Origin: Bin87 sp034423115
GTDB lineage: Bacteria > Chloroflexota > Dehalococcoidia > Lucifugimonadales > UBA3495
Direction: 5' to 3'
Length of the DNA stretch: 64,000 bases
Assembly: GCA_034423115.1 (NCBI GenBank)
Contig: DAOUJD010000037.1
Coordinates: forward strand, 1-64,000
The notes under the pieces are model-generated. The model did no database searches. It was not told the DNA's origin and was given only the letters and a program-made list of their open reading frames with translations. How positions within the stretch are numbered: position 1 is the first letter of the stretch; the number at the start of each line of letters is the position of its first letter. Position numbers and translations under genes: made by a program. Positions 41,976 to 51,194 of this stretch are shown in pieces.

Positions 41976-42328
41976 AGGCTTTCCAGCAGGCGGATAAAGT
42001 CAGCCATCTGGCCTTTCCCATGGTGAATCATGCTTGCGTCGGGCGGGCCGCCATAAAACCGCGAATGGAACCAGTTTGACAGCCCATAGTAGGTGTACAG
42101 AATTGGCGGAGCGCCCTCATCGTCAACCAGGCGCATCACCACCTCTTCCAAATCACGATGCGCCCCATGACGCCATCCCCGCCGTTCGGCGACCGCCTTG
42201 ATAGCATGAGCAGCCGCGCCCCACAACTTGTTGCTGGCTTCTTCCAACTCACCCCGTTCCACCTCGTCATCCACCAATTCCAAGAAATGCCAGCTACGCT
42301 CCAAGTGGTATTCCACGGCTGTTGTCAT
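41972..42328 (-). CDS. PaREP1/HEPN-like protein, copy 1
   Basis: A 118-aa helical protein resembling the PaREP1 branch of the HEPN superfamily. LEEASNKLWGAAAHAIKAVA leads to ERRGWRHGAHRDLEEVV, matching copy 2 at 59621. The family's function is unknown; many HEPN proteins bind or cut RNA. Here no R-x4-H motif is clear. It is convergent with hyuA and overlaps its end by four bases, so an insertion next to hyuA is plausible. Confidence 0.75.
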   Translation of the reverse strand: MTTAVEYHLERSWHFLELVDDEVERGELEEASNKLWGAAAHAIKAVAERRGWRHGAHRDLEEVVMRLVDDEGAPPILYTYYGLSNWFHSRFYGGPPDASMIHHGKGQMADFIRLLESL

Positions 42329-42428
42329 TGTGTGCCCTCAAACAACGGTCTCGGATGAATGTAACACTGCGCCAACCGGACTTTACAATGTTTCACACCT
42401 TGTTCACATTGTACGGATTTTTGCATAT

Positions 42429-43241
42429 ATGACTACCCCATCCCTCGCCCGCCTCTCCGTCCTCGCCTGCTTTGCCCATCCCGACGACGAAGGCTTCGCG
42501 TCCGGCGGGCTCCTCGCCAAACTCGTCGCCGGCGGCGCGCGTGTTACGCTGATCTGCGCCACCAACGGCGACATCGGCGAGATCAGCGACCCCTCCCTCG
42601 CCACTCCCGAGAACCTGTGGCAGGTCCGCAAACAGGAACTCCGCAACGCCATGGCCGTAACCGGCATCTCCGACCTGCGCTTCCTCGACTACCGCGACAG
42701 CGGCATGGAGGGCTGGGACGACAACAACCACCCCAACGCCTACTGCAACGCCGACGATGACCACGTCATTGACCTGCTCGCCAGCGCCATCGCCGAGGTC
42801 AACGCCCACGTCGTGCTCACCCATGACCCCAGCGGCGGCTACGGACACCCCGACCACAAGACCATGTCCGACCACGCCACCGCCGCCGTGCAGCGCGCCT
42901 CCGACCCCGACGGGTTCACGCCCCTGCTCTACTACGTCTGCTTCCCTCGCGGTGTGTTCCAGCGCTGGTGGCAGGAAATGCTCGACCGCGGCATCGAGCC
43001 GCCTTTCGCTGTGGACGCCATAGACTCCCTCGGCACTCCCGACGACGAGGTCACCACCACCGTGGACGTGTCGGCCCACGTCGATACCAAGATAGCGTCC
43101 CTCAAGTGCCACCGCACCCAGATCAGCGACGACGGCCCGTTTTTCCGACTCCCCCCGGACATCATGGCCGGCCTGATGGGCACCGAATACTACCAACTCG
43201 CCGCGCCCCCCGGCGCAACCGACCTGCTGGCGACGCTGTAG
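42429..43241 (+). CDS. PIG-L family deacetylase, copy 1
   Basis: A 270-aa zinc deacetylase of the PIG-L/LmbE family. The zinc motif AHPDDE is at about 15-20 and GHPDH later (GYGHPDHKT). Family members remove acetyl groups from GlcNAc-type substrates, for example in mycothiol or bacillithiol synthesis, but this substrate is unknown. I chose the ATG at 42429 because the AHPDDE strand begins about 10 residues later; longer reading upstream has no family match. Copy 2 is at 50339. Confidence 0.9.
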   Translation: MTTPSLARLSVLACFAHPDDEGFASGGLLAKLVAGGARVTLICATNGDIGEISDPSLATPENLWQVRKQELRNAMAVTGISDLRFLDYRDSGMEGWDDNNHPNAYCNADDDHVIDLLASAIAEVNAHVVLTHDPSGGYGHPDHKTMSDHATAAVQRASDPDGFTPLLYYVCFPRGVFQRWWQEMLDRGIEPPFAVDAIDSLGTPDDEVTTTVDVSAHVDTKIASLKCHRTQISDDGPFFRLPPDIMAGLMGTEYYQLAAPPGATDLLATL

Positions 43242-43281
43242 AGCCAATATCAAACTACATTAAATTCGAGGTCCGGTAGTT

Positions 43282-44037
43282 ATGCCGGTAGTTATGGACG
43301 AACAAATCAGTCCCGCCAAAAAACTCCACACTATCTTCAAGCAAATCGCGGACCATGGCCAGGACAGTTACATCCCCGGGTTGCCAATGTCGGATGTTTG
43401 GATCAACGCGCTCAACATTCCTCAAAGTCGCTTGCATGATTCTCTTTTGGAAACGATGGACCTGATATTCAGGCTAGAAGGTTTATTGCGTCAAAACAAT
43501 GTTGCGCGTCGAGATGCGCATCTGGAAAGACTTCAAAGAGTTAAGCGAACGATAATCCGACTGAATTCAATTCCTTGGGGAGATTTCAGAGGGGAATTCG
43601 GCGATGATTTTGTGGCGTTGTTGGAATTGCTCGATGATGACGCGACGGACCTATGGGGTGATGCACCCCTGTCCGATGGAGATTTGGAGGTGTTGCAAAG
43701 CGAGGTCGAACGTCTCATCCATGACGTTGTGGAGTCGCAACTGAGTGATGGACTTAAGCGTGTCGTCTTGGACGGTCTGGAAGCAGTGCGCGACGCGATC
43801 ATGCAATACCGGGTTGGCGGTCCTGAAGGACTGAGGCAAGCTTTGGACCGTAACGCGGCGTTAGTCGCTCGGTATCGAACAGAATTTGAAGAAATGCGAG
43901 AGGACGATCATAGTGGGCTATGGGATCGTTGGTACGATCTGTTTTGTAGAATGGACGGCTTGGTGTCTAGGGGATTGAAAATTAAACAATTCGCCCAACC
44001 CGTTTTTGACCGTTTGATGCTCAACGGTGGTGGGTGA
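43282..44037 (+). CDS. Hypothetical helical protein in an AT-richer patch
   Basis: A 251-aa, almost wholly helical protein with several acidic and heptad-like stretches, for example LRQNNVARRDAHLERLQRV at about 70-90. No domain is recognisable. The AT-richer composition differs from the HyuA/HyuB genes around it and suggests recent acquisition. A start at 43294 (MDEQ) is an alternative. No partner gene is clear. Confidence 0.6.
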   Translation: MPVVMDEQISPAKKLHTIFKQIADHGQDSYIPGLPMSDVWINALNIPQSRLHDSLLETMDLIFRLEGLLRQNNVARRDAHLERLQRVKRTIIRLNSIPWGDFRGEFGDDFVALLELLDDDATDLWGDAPLSDGDLEVLQSEVERLIHDVVESQLSDGLKRVVLDGLEAVRDAIMQYRVGGPEGLRQALDRNAALVARYRTEFEEMREDDHSGLWDRWYDLFCRMDGLVSRGLKIKQFAQPVFDRLMLNGGG

Positions 44038-44135
44038 GCTAACGCCGATTGAGGCGCAAGTGCCACAATACAGCCCGCTCATGGCAATCCTCTCGGACCA
44101 AGAGCGGGCGAATCGTCGGAAGCTCCAACGCCGAA

Positions 44136-44303
44136 TCAGCCCTTCCCACCCCCGTCAGAACCCGATGACGACTTCTTAGTCATCGGCGTCCCGTCCAGCG
44201 ACTTCGCGCCAGGCGGCTTGCCGGTCCTGTTGACTACAGTCGGCACACGTCCCGGGTTCCTGCCCAGCTTCACCGGCACCTTCCTCGAACGTCCTTTTGG
44301 CAT
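44136..44303 (-). CDS. Small basic protein, 55 aa
   Basis: A 55-aa reading frame from an ATG at 44303 with GAGG 4 bp upstream. The sequence is strongly basic and Gly/Ser/Pro-rich, beginning PKGRSRKVPVKLGRNPG and ending SSSGSDGGGKG, so it is probably disordered. I do not recognise a family. The frame has good codon use and a binding site, but it is short, so the call is tentative. Confidence 0.4.
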   Translation of the reverse strand: MPKGRSRKVPVKLGRNPGRVPTVVNRTGKPPGAKSLDGTPMTKKSSSGSDGGGKG

Positions 44304-44367
44304 GTCGCCTCGCTTCCCGGGAACACCGCTTTGCGACGGGTGTTGTCCGATAAATGAATCGGTCGCG

Positions 44368-45201
44368 TCACTCTGAGATCACTATATCATAGACAGTTGT
44401 TCTGCCCCATCCCAGGGGGCCCGAAACTGTCAGCCAACGCCAGAAACGTCTCCTGCGCCGGCGAACTTGAGCCAAATCGGTGTCGTCCGGCACCTTCCCA
44501 ACCACCCTGCCGTTGTAGAAATAAGTCCTCACCGCCACGGATTCCACATCCTTCTGCACTATGAAATCGAAAGTCTCCGTTTCGATTTCCCCCGGCTCCA
44601 CCAACAGCCCGTCCCTGTTCCAACTGTGACGCAGCACATCCAGGAGCGGCCATTGCAGATGGGCGAACTCCCCATTCAAAAACGCCTCCTCATACAGCCG
44701 TTCCACGTCGTCGTCCGTCACCGGCCGCACCTGCTGTACCGTGGCGAACCCGTCCAGAAACTCGATATGCACGCGCGAGCTGTTGTGCAGCACCGCCGTG
44801 ACGAATATGTGCACGTATTGCGTCCCCACCAGCCGGTGCGACACCTCGTGCGATATGATCACGTGCGGCGCTTTCGCCCTGAATATCTGCGAGTTGCGCC
44901 ACGCGAAAATCCCGCCGCCAATCGCCGCCGCCGTGGTCGCCAGCGCCCCCACGATCGCCAGCCATTCCTTCACGAACTCGGTGGCCGCGGCGAGTGTCGG
45001 GCCTCCCACCTCCGCCGGCCCAACCGCCAAGCCCTGCGCTTCTACCACGCCGGCGCACGCGAAGCACAGCGCGGCGATCACCAACGCCAACACCTTCAAC
45101 ACCAGCCTCAAACTTGCACTCCCAAATTTTCCGCACACATATTCCAAGTTCAAGTACAGTGTAATGGCGATGGCGCGTAGCGTCTGCGGGCCCAGCGTCA
45201 C
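44368..45201 (-). CDS. Hypothetical two-helix membrane protein
   Basis: A 277-aa protein. The first hydrophobic segment is about 32-52 (LVLKVLALVIAALCFACAGV) and the second about 84-104 (IVGALATTAAAIGGGIFAW). A beta-rich soluble domain of about 170 residues follows (AKAPHVIISHEVSHRLVGTQ). No family is recognised. The fold looks like a membrane-tethered beta domain, perhaps for protein-protein interaction. It is divergent from the aspartic-protease-like gene at 45316. The first TM could be a signal. Confidence 0.6.
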   Translation of the reverse strand: MTLGPQTLRAIAITLYLNLEYVCGKFGSASLRLVLKVLALVIAALCFACAGVVEAQGLAVGPAEVGGPTLAAATEFVKEWLAIVGALATTAAAIGGGIFAWRNSQIFRAKAPHVIISHEVSHRLVGTQYVHIFVTAVLHNSSRVHIEFLDGFATVQQVRPVTDDDVERLYEEAFLNGEFAHLQWPLLDVLRHSWNRDGLLVEPGEIETETFDFIVQKDVESVAVRTYFYNGRVVGKVPDDTDLAQVRRRRRRFWRWLTVSGPLGWGRTTVYDIVISE

Positions 45202-45315
45202 ATCCCTCTGCTAAAATGCCCGTGCCATTCGCGCTGGATGAGCAGCAACAACAGAGACTCCCATGTCCCGGATTGGCGCGCCGCAGTCCAACGTAAGCCG
45301 GTTTGGAGGATCCCG

Positions 45316-45735
45316 ATGACGCAAAAGCAACAGAAGCATGACGACTGGATCATCCTGCCCGGCACCACCATCGGAGGCGAAGTGGGAACTTTCAGGGTTG
45401 ATTTCACCATCCGCAACCGCAACACCGGGCAATCCCAAACGCTCAACGGACTAGTGGATACCGGCGCGTCATTTACCGTCATTCCGATGGACATTCTTGA
45501 CGCACTGGGGATCGAGCGCGATGAAACGGAATTGTTCAGCCTCGCCGACGGTTCTGTGCAAGAACTGGCTCTGGGACGGGCGGAGATGGAACTGCAAGAA
45601 CGCACCAGAGATGTGTACGTCGTATTCGGTACCAGCCGCGAGAAAATACTCCTCGGAGCAATGGCCCTGGAGGCATTCGCTCTGGCCGCCGACGCCAAAA
45701 ACCACCGCCTGATCCGCGCCGAACTGACCATTTAG
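45316..45735 (+). CDS. Retropepsin-like aspartic protease, copy 2
   Basis: A 139-aa protein with the aspartic-protease motif LVDTGASFTVIP at about 48-59 and a C-terminal ILLGAMALEAF. It is related in fold to the protease at 5846, but it is not coupled to a small partner gene. The start at 45316 follows TTGGAGGATCCCG, a good site. It ends 47 bp before hyuB. Function is unknown; proteolysis of a specific partner is likely. Confidence 0.8.
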   Translation: MTQKQQKHDDWIILPGTTIGGEVGTFRVDFTIRNRNTGQSQTLNGLVDTGASFTVIPMDILDALGIERDETELFSLADGSVQELALGRAEMELQERTRDVYVVFGTSREKILLGAMALEAFALAADAKNHRLIRAELTI

Positions 45736-45782
45736 GGACCAAAACGTCGCGCACCCGAAACCTATACAGGACCACACCCACC

Positions 45783-47390
45783 ATGCCCGTTGACGCCATC
45801 AGCCTCGAAGTCTTCAAGAACATGTTCATCTCCGTCTCCGAGGAGATGGGCGTGGCCCTCCAGCGCACCAGCTACTCCACCAACATGAAGGAACGCCAGG
45901 ATTTCTCCTGCGCCCTCTTCAATCCCGCCGCCGAAATGGTAGCCCAGGCCGCTCACCAGCCGGTCCACCTCGGCGCGATGCCCGCCTCCGTGCAAGCCGC
46001 CCTCCAGACCTTCCCCGATGGCCTCCAACCCGGCGACATCATCATCCTCAACGACCCCTACCTCGGCGGCTCCCACCTGCCCGACATCACCCTCGTCGCG
46101 CCCGCCTACATCGACACCGACGACGGCCAGCAGCTCATCGGCTACGTCAGCAATCGCGGCCACCACTCCGACGTGGGCGGCATGGCTCCCGGCTCCATGC
46201 CCCTGTCCACCGAGCTTTACCAGGAGGGGATGATCATCCCGCCCCTCAAACTCTCCGACGCCGGCCGCATCAACCAGGAGCTGATCGCCCTCATCTGCCG
46301 CAACTCGCGCACTCCCGACGACCGGCAGGGCGACCTTGCCGCCCAGATCGCTTCCATCCGCGTCGGCGATATCCGCCTCACCGAAATCGCCCAGCGCTAC
46401 GGCCTCGCCGAAACCCACGAGCACATGGCCGCCCTGCTCGACTACTCCGAGCGTCTCACCCGCCGCCGCATCACCGAGATCCCCGACGGCACCTATCGCG
46501 TCACCGACTACATGGACGACGACGGCCAGACCGACGAGCCCGTGGTCATCAGCGTCGCCGTGACCGTCGCCGGCGACCGCCTCACCATCGATTTCACCGG
46601 CACCGCCGACCACCGGCCCGGATGCATCAACGCGCCCCGCGCTGTCACCGTCTCCGCCAGCCTCTACGTCGTCCGCTGCGTCGTCGGCGACGAGGCCCCC
46701 GCCAACCAGGGATGCCTGCGCCCCGTCGAGGTCATCACTCCCCGCGGCAGCCTCGTTGACCCGCTGCCCCAGCGCGGCGTCGCCGGCGGCAACGTCGAGA
46801 CCTCCCAGCGCATCACCGACGTGCTCCTCGCCGCCATGAGCCAGGCCCTGCCCGACAAGATTCCCGCCTCGTCCCAGGGCACCATGAACAACATGATCGT
46901 CGGCGGCCACGACATCTCCCGCGACAAGCCTTACGTCTATTACGAGACCATCGGCGGCGGCATGGGCGCCCGTCCCGACAAGGACGGCATATCCGGCATC
47001 CACACCCACATGACCAACACCATGAACACGCCCGTCGAGGCTTTGGAGTTCGCGTTCCCCCTGCGCCTCCGCCGCTACGCCCTGCGCCGCGGCTCCGGCG
47101 GCGACGGCCTGCACAAGGGTGGTGACGGACTGATCCGCGACGTTGAGTTCCTCAGCCCCGCCCGCGTCACCGTGCTGTCCGAGCGTCGCCGCTACGCGCC
47201 CCCCGGCTACCACGGCGGACACCACGGCCACCACGGCGAGAACATACTTCTAAAGGGCGGCTACGAAGAGGTCCGCCTCGCCGGGAAGGAAACCCTCGAC
47301 GTGGACGCCGGCGACATCCTCAGCATCCGCACTCCCGGCGGCGGCGGATGGGGCGCCCCCACGCACGACGACCACGATCACCACCACTGA
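45783..47390 (+). CDS. hyuB: Hydantoinase/oxoprolinase subunit B (HyuB family)
   Basis: A 535-aa protein of the hydantoinase-B/oxoprolinase-beta family. The family-typical LQRTSYSTNMKERQDFSCAL is at about 23-42, and INAPRAVTVSASLY and TGTADHRPGCIN mark the middle. It partners HyuA in ATP-dependent ring opening. The C-terminus ends in a His/Asp-rich tail (HDDHDHHH), which may bind metal. The ATG lacks a strong binding site. It is complete but lies 3.8 kb from hyuA. Confidence 0.9.
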   Translation: MPVDAISLEVFKNMFISVSEEMGVALQRTSYSTNMKERQDFSCALFNPAAEMVAQAAHQPVHLGAMPASVQAALQTFPDGLQPGDIIILNDPYLGGSHLPDITLVAPAYIDTDDGQQLIGYVSNRGHHSDVGGMAPGSMPLSTELYQEGMIIPPLKLSDAGRINQELIALICRNSRTPDDRQGDLAAQIASIRVGDIRLTEIAQRYGLAETHEHMAALLDYSERLTRRRITEIPDGTYRVTDYMDDDGQTDEPVVISVAVTVAGDRLTIDFTGTADHRPGCINAPRAVTVSASLYVVRCVVGDEAPANQGCLRPVEVITPRGSLVDPLPQRGVAGGNVETSQRITDVLLAAMSQALPDKIPASSQGTMNNMIVGGHDISRDKPYVYYETIGGGMGARPDKDGISGIHTHMTNTMNTPVEALEFAFPLRLRRYALRRGSGGDGLHKGGDGLIRDVEFLSPARVTVLSERRRYAPPGYHGGHHGHHGENILLKGGYEEVRLAGKETLDVDAGDILSIRTPGGGGWGAPTHDDHDHHH

Positions 47391-47693
47391 TGCCACAGCC
47401 TTGCTGAGTCCGCCATCGCGGGCGCGCCCAAACCTGACCACGCCTCGCGCGGGACTGGCATTCAACCCGTCGTCGCGGCGAGCACAGCGTGTCTATCTCG
47501 TTGCCCATCCTGAACCCATTGGCGGGCGGGCTGAATCGGTGTGCGTGCGTGGAGGTTCGTTCCTGCAATCGCTGCGTCGTGGTATGGTCGCCACCCGCTG
47601 CTATAATTTAAACATAACCCCAGTGCCCGCCGATATCAGGCTGGCGCGAAACATCCGTTACCCACATACATCACAACCCCATGAGGTATAACC
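47391..47693 (+). promoter_or_regulatory. Intergenic region with an extended -10 promoter
   Basis: About 300 bp without a gene. At 47599-47607 TGCTATAAT forms an extended -10 (TGnTATAAT) 87 bp before the methyltransferase start. No clear -35 is seen. The rest has no recognisable feature. Confidence 0.6.
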
Positions 47694-48521
47694 ATGGTTG
47701 CCACCGTCGATATCAACGACGTCGGGATGACGGCGTTCTTCATCGCCTGGTTCCGCGACGCCGAACGAAACCGCCCGGACTCCCTGTTCAACGACTCCTA
47801 TTCCCAATGGTTCGTCCCCGATGAGGTGAAGCCGGCCGCTCAACACTTCGCCGAACTCTGCCCCGAATTTGACGACCTCATCCGCTGTCGCCTGCTCTTC
47901 TTCCGCGAACTGGTCCAGGCCGAGATCGCCAGGGGTACACGCCAAATCGTATCGGTGGGCTCCGGCTTCGATACGCGCCCGCTCATCTTCCGCGCCGACG
48001 ACGTGACCTTCTACGACGTGGACCAACCCGCCGTCGTCCAATACAAACAGCAAGTCCTGGAAAGCCACGGCCTCCAACCCTGGCCGGCTGTCGCCTGCGA
48101 CTACCTGGACGTCAACCTGACCGACAAGTTGCAGGATGCCGGCTTCGACCCAAACCAGCCCTCCCTGTTCATCTGGGAAGGCAACACCATGTACCTGCCG
48201 CGCAACCTCATCTTCGAGTTCCTCAACCAGCTGTCCGATGGCCTGCCCAGGTTCACCATTGCTTTCGACTACATGTCCACCAAGGTGATCGATGGTTCCA
48301 GCGGCGTGGACAGCGTTACCCGCGCCTTCGATTACTTCTACGAACGGTTCACCCCATTCACAACCGGTTTCGACGACCCAGCCATATTCGAGGGAAACAC
48401 TCGCTTGGAGATCCGGGAAACCGGACGCATGGAGGATTCCGGAGCACGGCACGCTCCCCGTTTCGCCGAATCCCTCGCGCCCCTGGCCGGCCTGTACAAC
48501 TACTGCATCCTCTCCAAGTAA
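47694..48521 (+). CDS. Class I methyltransferase, leucine carboxyl methyltransferase family
   Basis: A 275-aa protein of the LCM/PPM1-like AdoMet methyltransferase family (TIGR00027-like). Motif I is IVSVGSGFDTRPL at about 85-97. The acidic strand FYDVDQPAVVQYK follows, and the family-typical FIWEGNTMYLP sits at about 160-170. These bacterial proteins methylate carboxyl or hydroxyl groups of small natural products; the substrate is unknown. An extended -10 lies 87 bp upstream. Confidence 0.88.
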   Translation: MVATVDINDVGMTAFFIAWFRDAERNRPDSLFNDSYSQWFVPDEVKPAAQHFAELCPEFDDLIRCRLLFFRELVQAEIARGTRQIVSVGSGFDTRPLIFRADDVTFYDVDQPAVVQYKQQVLESHGLQPWPAVACDYLDVNLTDKLQDAGFDPNQPSLFIWEGNTMYLPRNLIFEFLNQLSDGLPRFTIAFDYMSTKVIDGSSGVDSVTRAFDYFYERFTPFTTGFDDPAIFEGNTRLEIRETGRMEDSGARHAPRFAESLAPLAGLYNYCILSK

Positions 48522-48541
48522 CCCGACGTCAGGATCCACCC

Positions 48542-48567
48542 GTAGGGGCAACCCATGCGTTGCCTCT
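48542..48567. repeat. Degenerate short palindrome
   Basis: GTAGGGGCAAC and, inverted, GTTGCCTCT flank CCATGC. It is an imperfect member of the GTAGGGGC family, 20 bp downstream of the methyltransferase. Confidence 0.55.
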
Positions 48568-48777
48568 GTTCTTTGGCATCACTTGGGTGTCTTTAAATCC
48601 CGGCACCCCTTCATCCTGACGATTGATATGAAGGGTCCTGTCATTCCTGGCAACCGGCGTGCGCTTCTCCGTTTGGTCGCAACACACTTCCCGTAGTACA
48701 ATCTTCGCCGCGTGACGTCACATTCACGTCGCGCGCTCTCCATTACATTCCGAATTCCACGCAAGGAGATCCCCACC

Positions 48778-50196
48778 ATGAAGATGTATATCTGCGGCCA
48801 GTGGGTTGACCGCGATAACAAGATGCCCGTCATCAATCCCTTCGACCAGAGCGCTTTCGACACCGTGCCCCGCGGCACCGACGACGACGTCGAGGCTGCC
48901 ATCGCCAGCGCGTCCCGTGGCGCCGCCGTGATGGCCAAGCTGCCGGCCTATCGCCGCTACACCATCCTAAAGCGTGCCGCCGACCTCATGGACGAGCGCG
49001 CCGACGACCTGGCCGAGACCATCACCCGCGAGGAAGGCAAGGTCATCGCCGAGGGCCGCGGCGAAGTCCAGCGCGCCATCCAGACCATCACCCTCTCCGC
49101 CGAGGAAGCCAAGCGACTCCACGGCGAGACCGTTCCCCTGGACGCCGCGCCCGGTGTGGTCAGCCAGTTCGGGTTCACCATCCGTGTGCCCGTGGGCATC
49201 GTCGCCGCCATCGCGCCGTTCAACTTCCCGCTGAACCTCGTCTGCCACAAGGTCGGGCCCGCCCTCGCCGCCGGCAACGCCGTCATCCTCAAGCCCGCCG
49301 GCGACACCCCGCTGTCCGCCCTCAAACTCACCGAGATCCTGCTTGAAGCCGGCCTGCCCGAAGAGGCCATCCAGACCATCACCGGCTCCGGCGCCGAGAT
49401 CGGCGATGCCATCACCGGCTCGCCCGACGTCCGCAAGATCACCTTCACCGGCAGCATGGAAGTCGGCGATCAGATTTGCCGCAACGCCGGCATCAAGAAG
49501 GTCACCATGGAGCTGGGCTCCAACAGCCCCCTCATCATCATGTCCGACGCCGACATCGAGAAGGTCGCCGCCGCCACCGTGGCCAGCGGCTTCGCCAACG
49601 CCGGCCAGGTCTGCATCTCCACCCAGCGCGTTTTCGCCGCCCGCACCATCTACGCCGACCTGCTCGACGCCCTGGTCCAGCCTACCCAGGAGTTCAGCGT
49701 GGGCAACCCCTTCGACGAAGATGTCAAGATGGGCCCAATGATCCGCCAGACCGACGCCGAGCGCGTCGAAAGCTGGATCGCCGAAGCCGTAGGTCAGGGC
49801 GCCCGCGTGATAGCCGGCGGCGGACGTGAGGGCACCCTGCATACTGCCACCGTCGTCGCCGACGCCCGCCCCGAGATGCTCATCTCCCGCGAGGAACTGT
49901 TCGGCCCCGCCGTCGCCGTCAGCGCCTTCGACGACATCGATGACGCCATCGCCAAGGCCAACGACACCCGCTTCGGCCTCTCCGCGGGCATCTTCACCCA
50001 GAACGTGGACTGGGCCATGAAATTCGCCCAGGAGGTCCACTCCGGCAACCTGCACATCAACTCGTCGCCCCAGTGGCGCGCCGACGTGATGCCCTACGGC
50101 GGCCTCAAGGACAGCGGCATGGGCAAGGAAGGTCCCGCCTACGCCATCGAGGAAATGTCCGAGCTCAAGATGGTCGTCTTCCACCTCGGCGGCTAA
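48778..50196 (+). CDS. Aldehyde dehydrogenase
   Basis: A 472-aa NAD(P)-dependent aldehyde dehydrogenase. The N-terminal VNPFDQ-like VINPFDQSAFDTV, the cofactor strand PFNFPLNL, the general-base Glu in MELGSNSP and the catalytic Cys in NAGQVCISTQR are all intact. It oxidises an aldehyde to a carboxylic acid; the substrate is unknown (lactaldehyde- or methylmalonate-semialdehyde-type relatives exist). The start at 48778 follows AAGGAGATCCCCACC. A TACAAT at about 48698 is a plausible -10. Two palindromes follow its stop. Confidence 0.92.
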   Translation: MKMYICGQWVDRDNKMPVINPFDQSAFDTVPRGTDDDVEAAIASASRGAAVMAKLPAYRRYTILKRAADLMDERADDLAETITREEGKVIAEGRGEVQRAIQTITLSAEEAKRLHGETVPLDAAPGVVSQFGFTIRVPVGIVAAIAPFNFPLNLVCHKVGPALAAGNAVILKPAGDTPLSALKLTEILLEAGLPEEAIQTITGSGAEIGDAITGSPDVRKITFTGSMEVGDQICRNAGIKKVTMELGSNSPLIIMSDADIEKVAAATVASGFANAGQVCISTQRVFAARTIYADLLDALVQPTQEFSVGNPFDEDVKMGPMIRQTDAERVESWIAEAVGQGARVIAGGGREGTLHTATVVADARPEMLISREELFGPAVAVSAFDDIDDAIAKANDTRFGLSAGIFTQNVDWAMKFAQEVHSGNLHINSSPQWRADVMPYGGLKDSGMGKEGPAYAIEEMSELKMVVFHLGG

Positions 50197-50217
50197 CCTC
50201 TCAACATGCCCTGTACC

Positions 50218-50246
50218 GTAGGGGCGGGTTTGAAACCCGCCCCTAC
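50218..50246. repeat. Short GC-rich palindrome, GGGTTTGAAACCC type
   Basis: GTAGGGGCGGGTTTGAAACC with a perfect inverted second half. It lies 22 bp after the aldehyde dehydrogenase and could be its 3' hairpin. Identical in sequence to the copy at 59557. Confidence 0.9.
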
Positions 50247-50282
50247 CCATAGCCCGATCCGTCGCGGCGGAATTCCGGCCAC

Positions 50283-50310
50283 GTAGGGGCGAATAATTAT
50301 TCGCCCCTAC
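50283..50310. repeat. Short GC-rich palindrome, GGGGCGAAT type
   Basis: GTAGGGGCGAATAATTATTC followed by the rest of the inverted arm. It is 37 bp from the previous copy and of the other subtype, and ends 29 bp before the deacetylase gene. Confidence 0.9.
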
Positions 50311-50338
50311 CCATTACACGAACCTTTGGAGATACACC

Positions 50339-51151
50339 ATGACCAGCCGACCCCATGGAATCGACGGGTGGGGCTTTCCCAACCAGGAATACGCTCCCGA
50401 ACCCATAGTGATGACCGAAGCGCCGCGATGCGCGTTGGTGGTGACTCCTCACCCTGACGACGCCGAGGGCGGCTGCGGCGCAACCATGGCCAAATGGATT
50501 GCCGAGTCGGGCACCAAGGTCGTCATCCTTATGTGCACCAACGGCAACAAGGGTACCGGCGATCGCTCCCTCACTCCCGAAAGGCTGGCCGCCACCCGCG
50601 AGGTCGAGCAGCAAAACGCCTCCAACGTGCTGGGCGTCGCCGAGGTGGTGTTCCTGCGCTACGGCGACGGGGAACTGGAGGACACTCACGAGTACCGCGG
50701 CGAGGTCGTGCGCCAGATCCGCAAGCACAAGCCCGAGGTCGTCTTCGGCATCGACCCATACCGTGTGACTTCCCACACGCACCGCGACCATCGCCACAGC
50801 GGACAGGCAACCATCGACGCCGCCTTTTCCTACGCCTGGAGTTGGCTGGACTTCCCCGAGCAGATTACCGAGGAAGGTCTGGAGCCCCACCAGGTCAGAG
50901 AAGCCTTGCTATGGGGTTCCGAACGCCCCGATACATTCATATCCATCACCGAAGAGCACATCCTGATGAAGGCCGAGGCGTTGAGCAAGCACGCATCCCA
51001 GATCAGCGCGCGTACCCGGTCCCAGCGCCTGGACCGCATGACCGAGGGCAGTCGCCTCCAGGGCGAACGCTGCGGCGTCCCGTTCGCCGAGGGGTTCCGC
51101 CGCATCCCGTTCAACATCGGCACCGACGAATGGTGGCTCCTCAACCGCTAA
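50339..51151 (+). CDS. PIG-L family deacetylase, copy 2
   Basis: A 270-aa PIG-L/LmbE zinc deacetylase, only distantly similar to copy 1. The zinc motif is PHPDDAEGG at about 39-47, and THRDHRHSG supplies the His later. A Trp-rich start (GIDGWGFPNQ) is present. The substrate is unknown; N-acetyl-sugar or amide deacetylation is the family's reaction. GGAG precedes the ATG by 10 bp. Confidence 0.9.
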   Translation: MTSRPHGIDGWGFPNQEYAPEPIVMTEAPRCALVVTPHPDDAEGGCGATMAKWIAESGTKVVILMCTNGNKGTGDRSLTPERLAATREVEQQNASNVLGVAEVVFLRYGDGELEDTHEYRGEVVRQIRKHKPEVVFGIDPYRVTSHTHRDHRHSGQATIDAAFSYAWSWLDFPEQITEEGLEPHQVREALLWGSERPDTFISITEEHILMKAEALSKHASQISARTRSQRLDRMTEGSRLQGERCGVPFAEGFRRIPFNIGTDEWWLLNR

Positions 51152-51194
51152 TTACCGGCCCGTAACGTATAATGGGATAGGTGAGTAGCTGACC

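Noticed and set aside
42330..42428. Possible fifth phased-box promoter between the PaREP1-like gene and the deacetylase
   Set aside because: GTAAC, CCAAC and TTACA fall at 11-bp steps, but a -10 at the right place is missing on either strand and the boxes are weak.
45762..47234. 490-codon minus-strand frame across hyuB
   Set aside because: Antisense shadow of hyuB; repetitive Gly/Val/Asp-rich translation.
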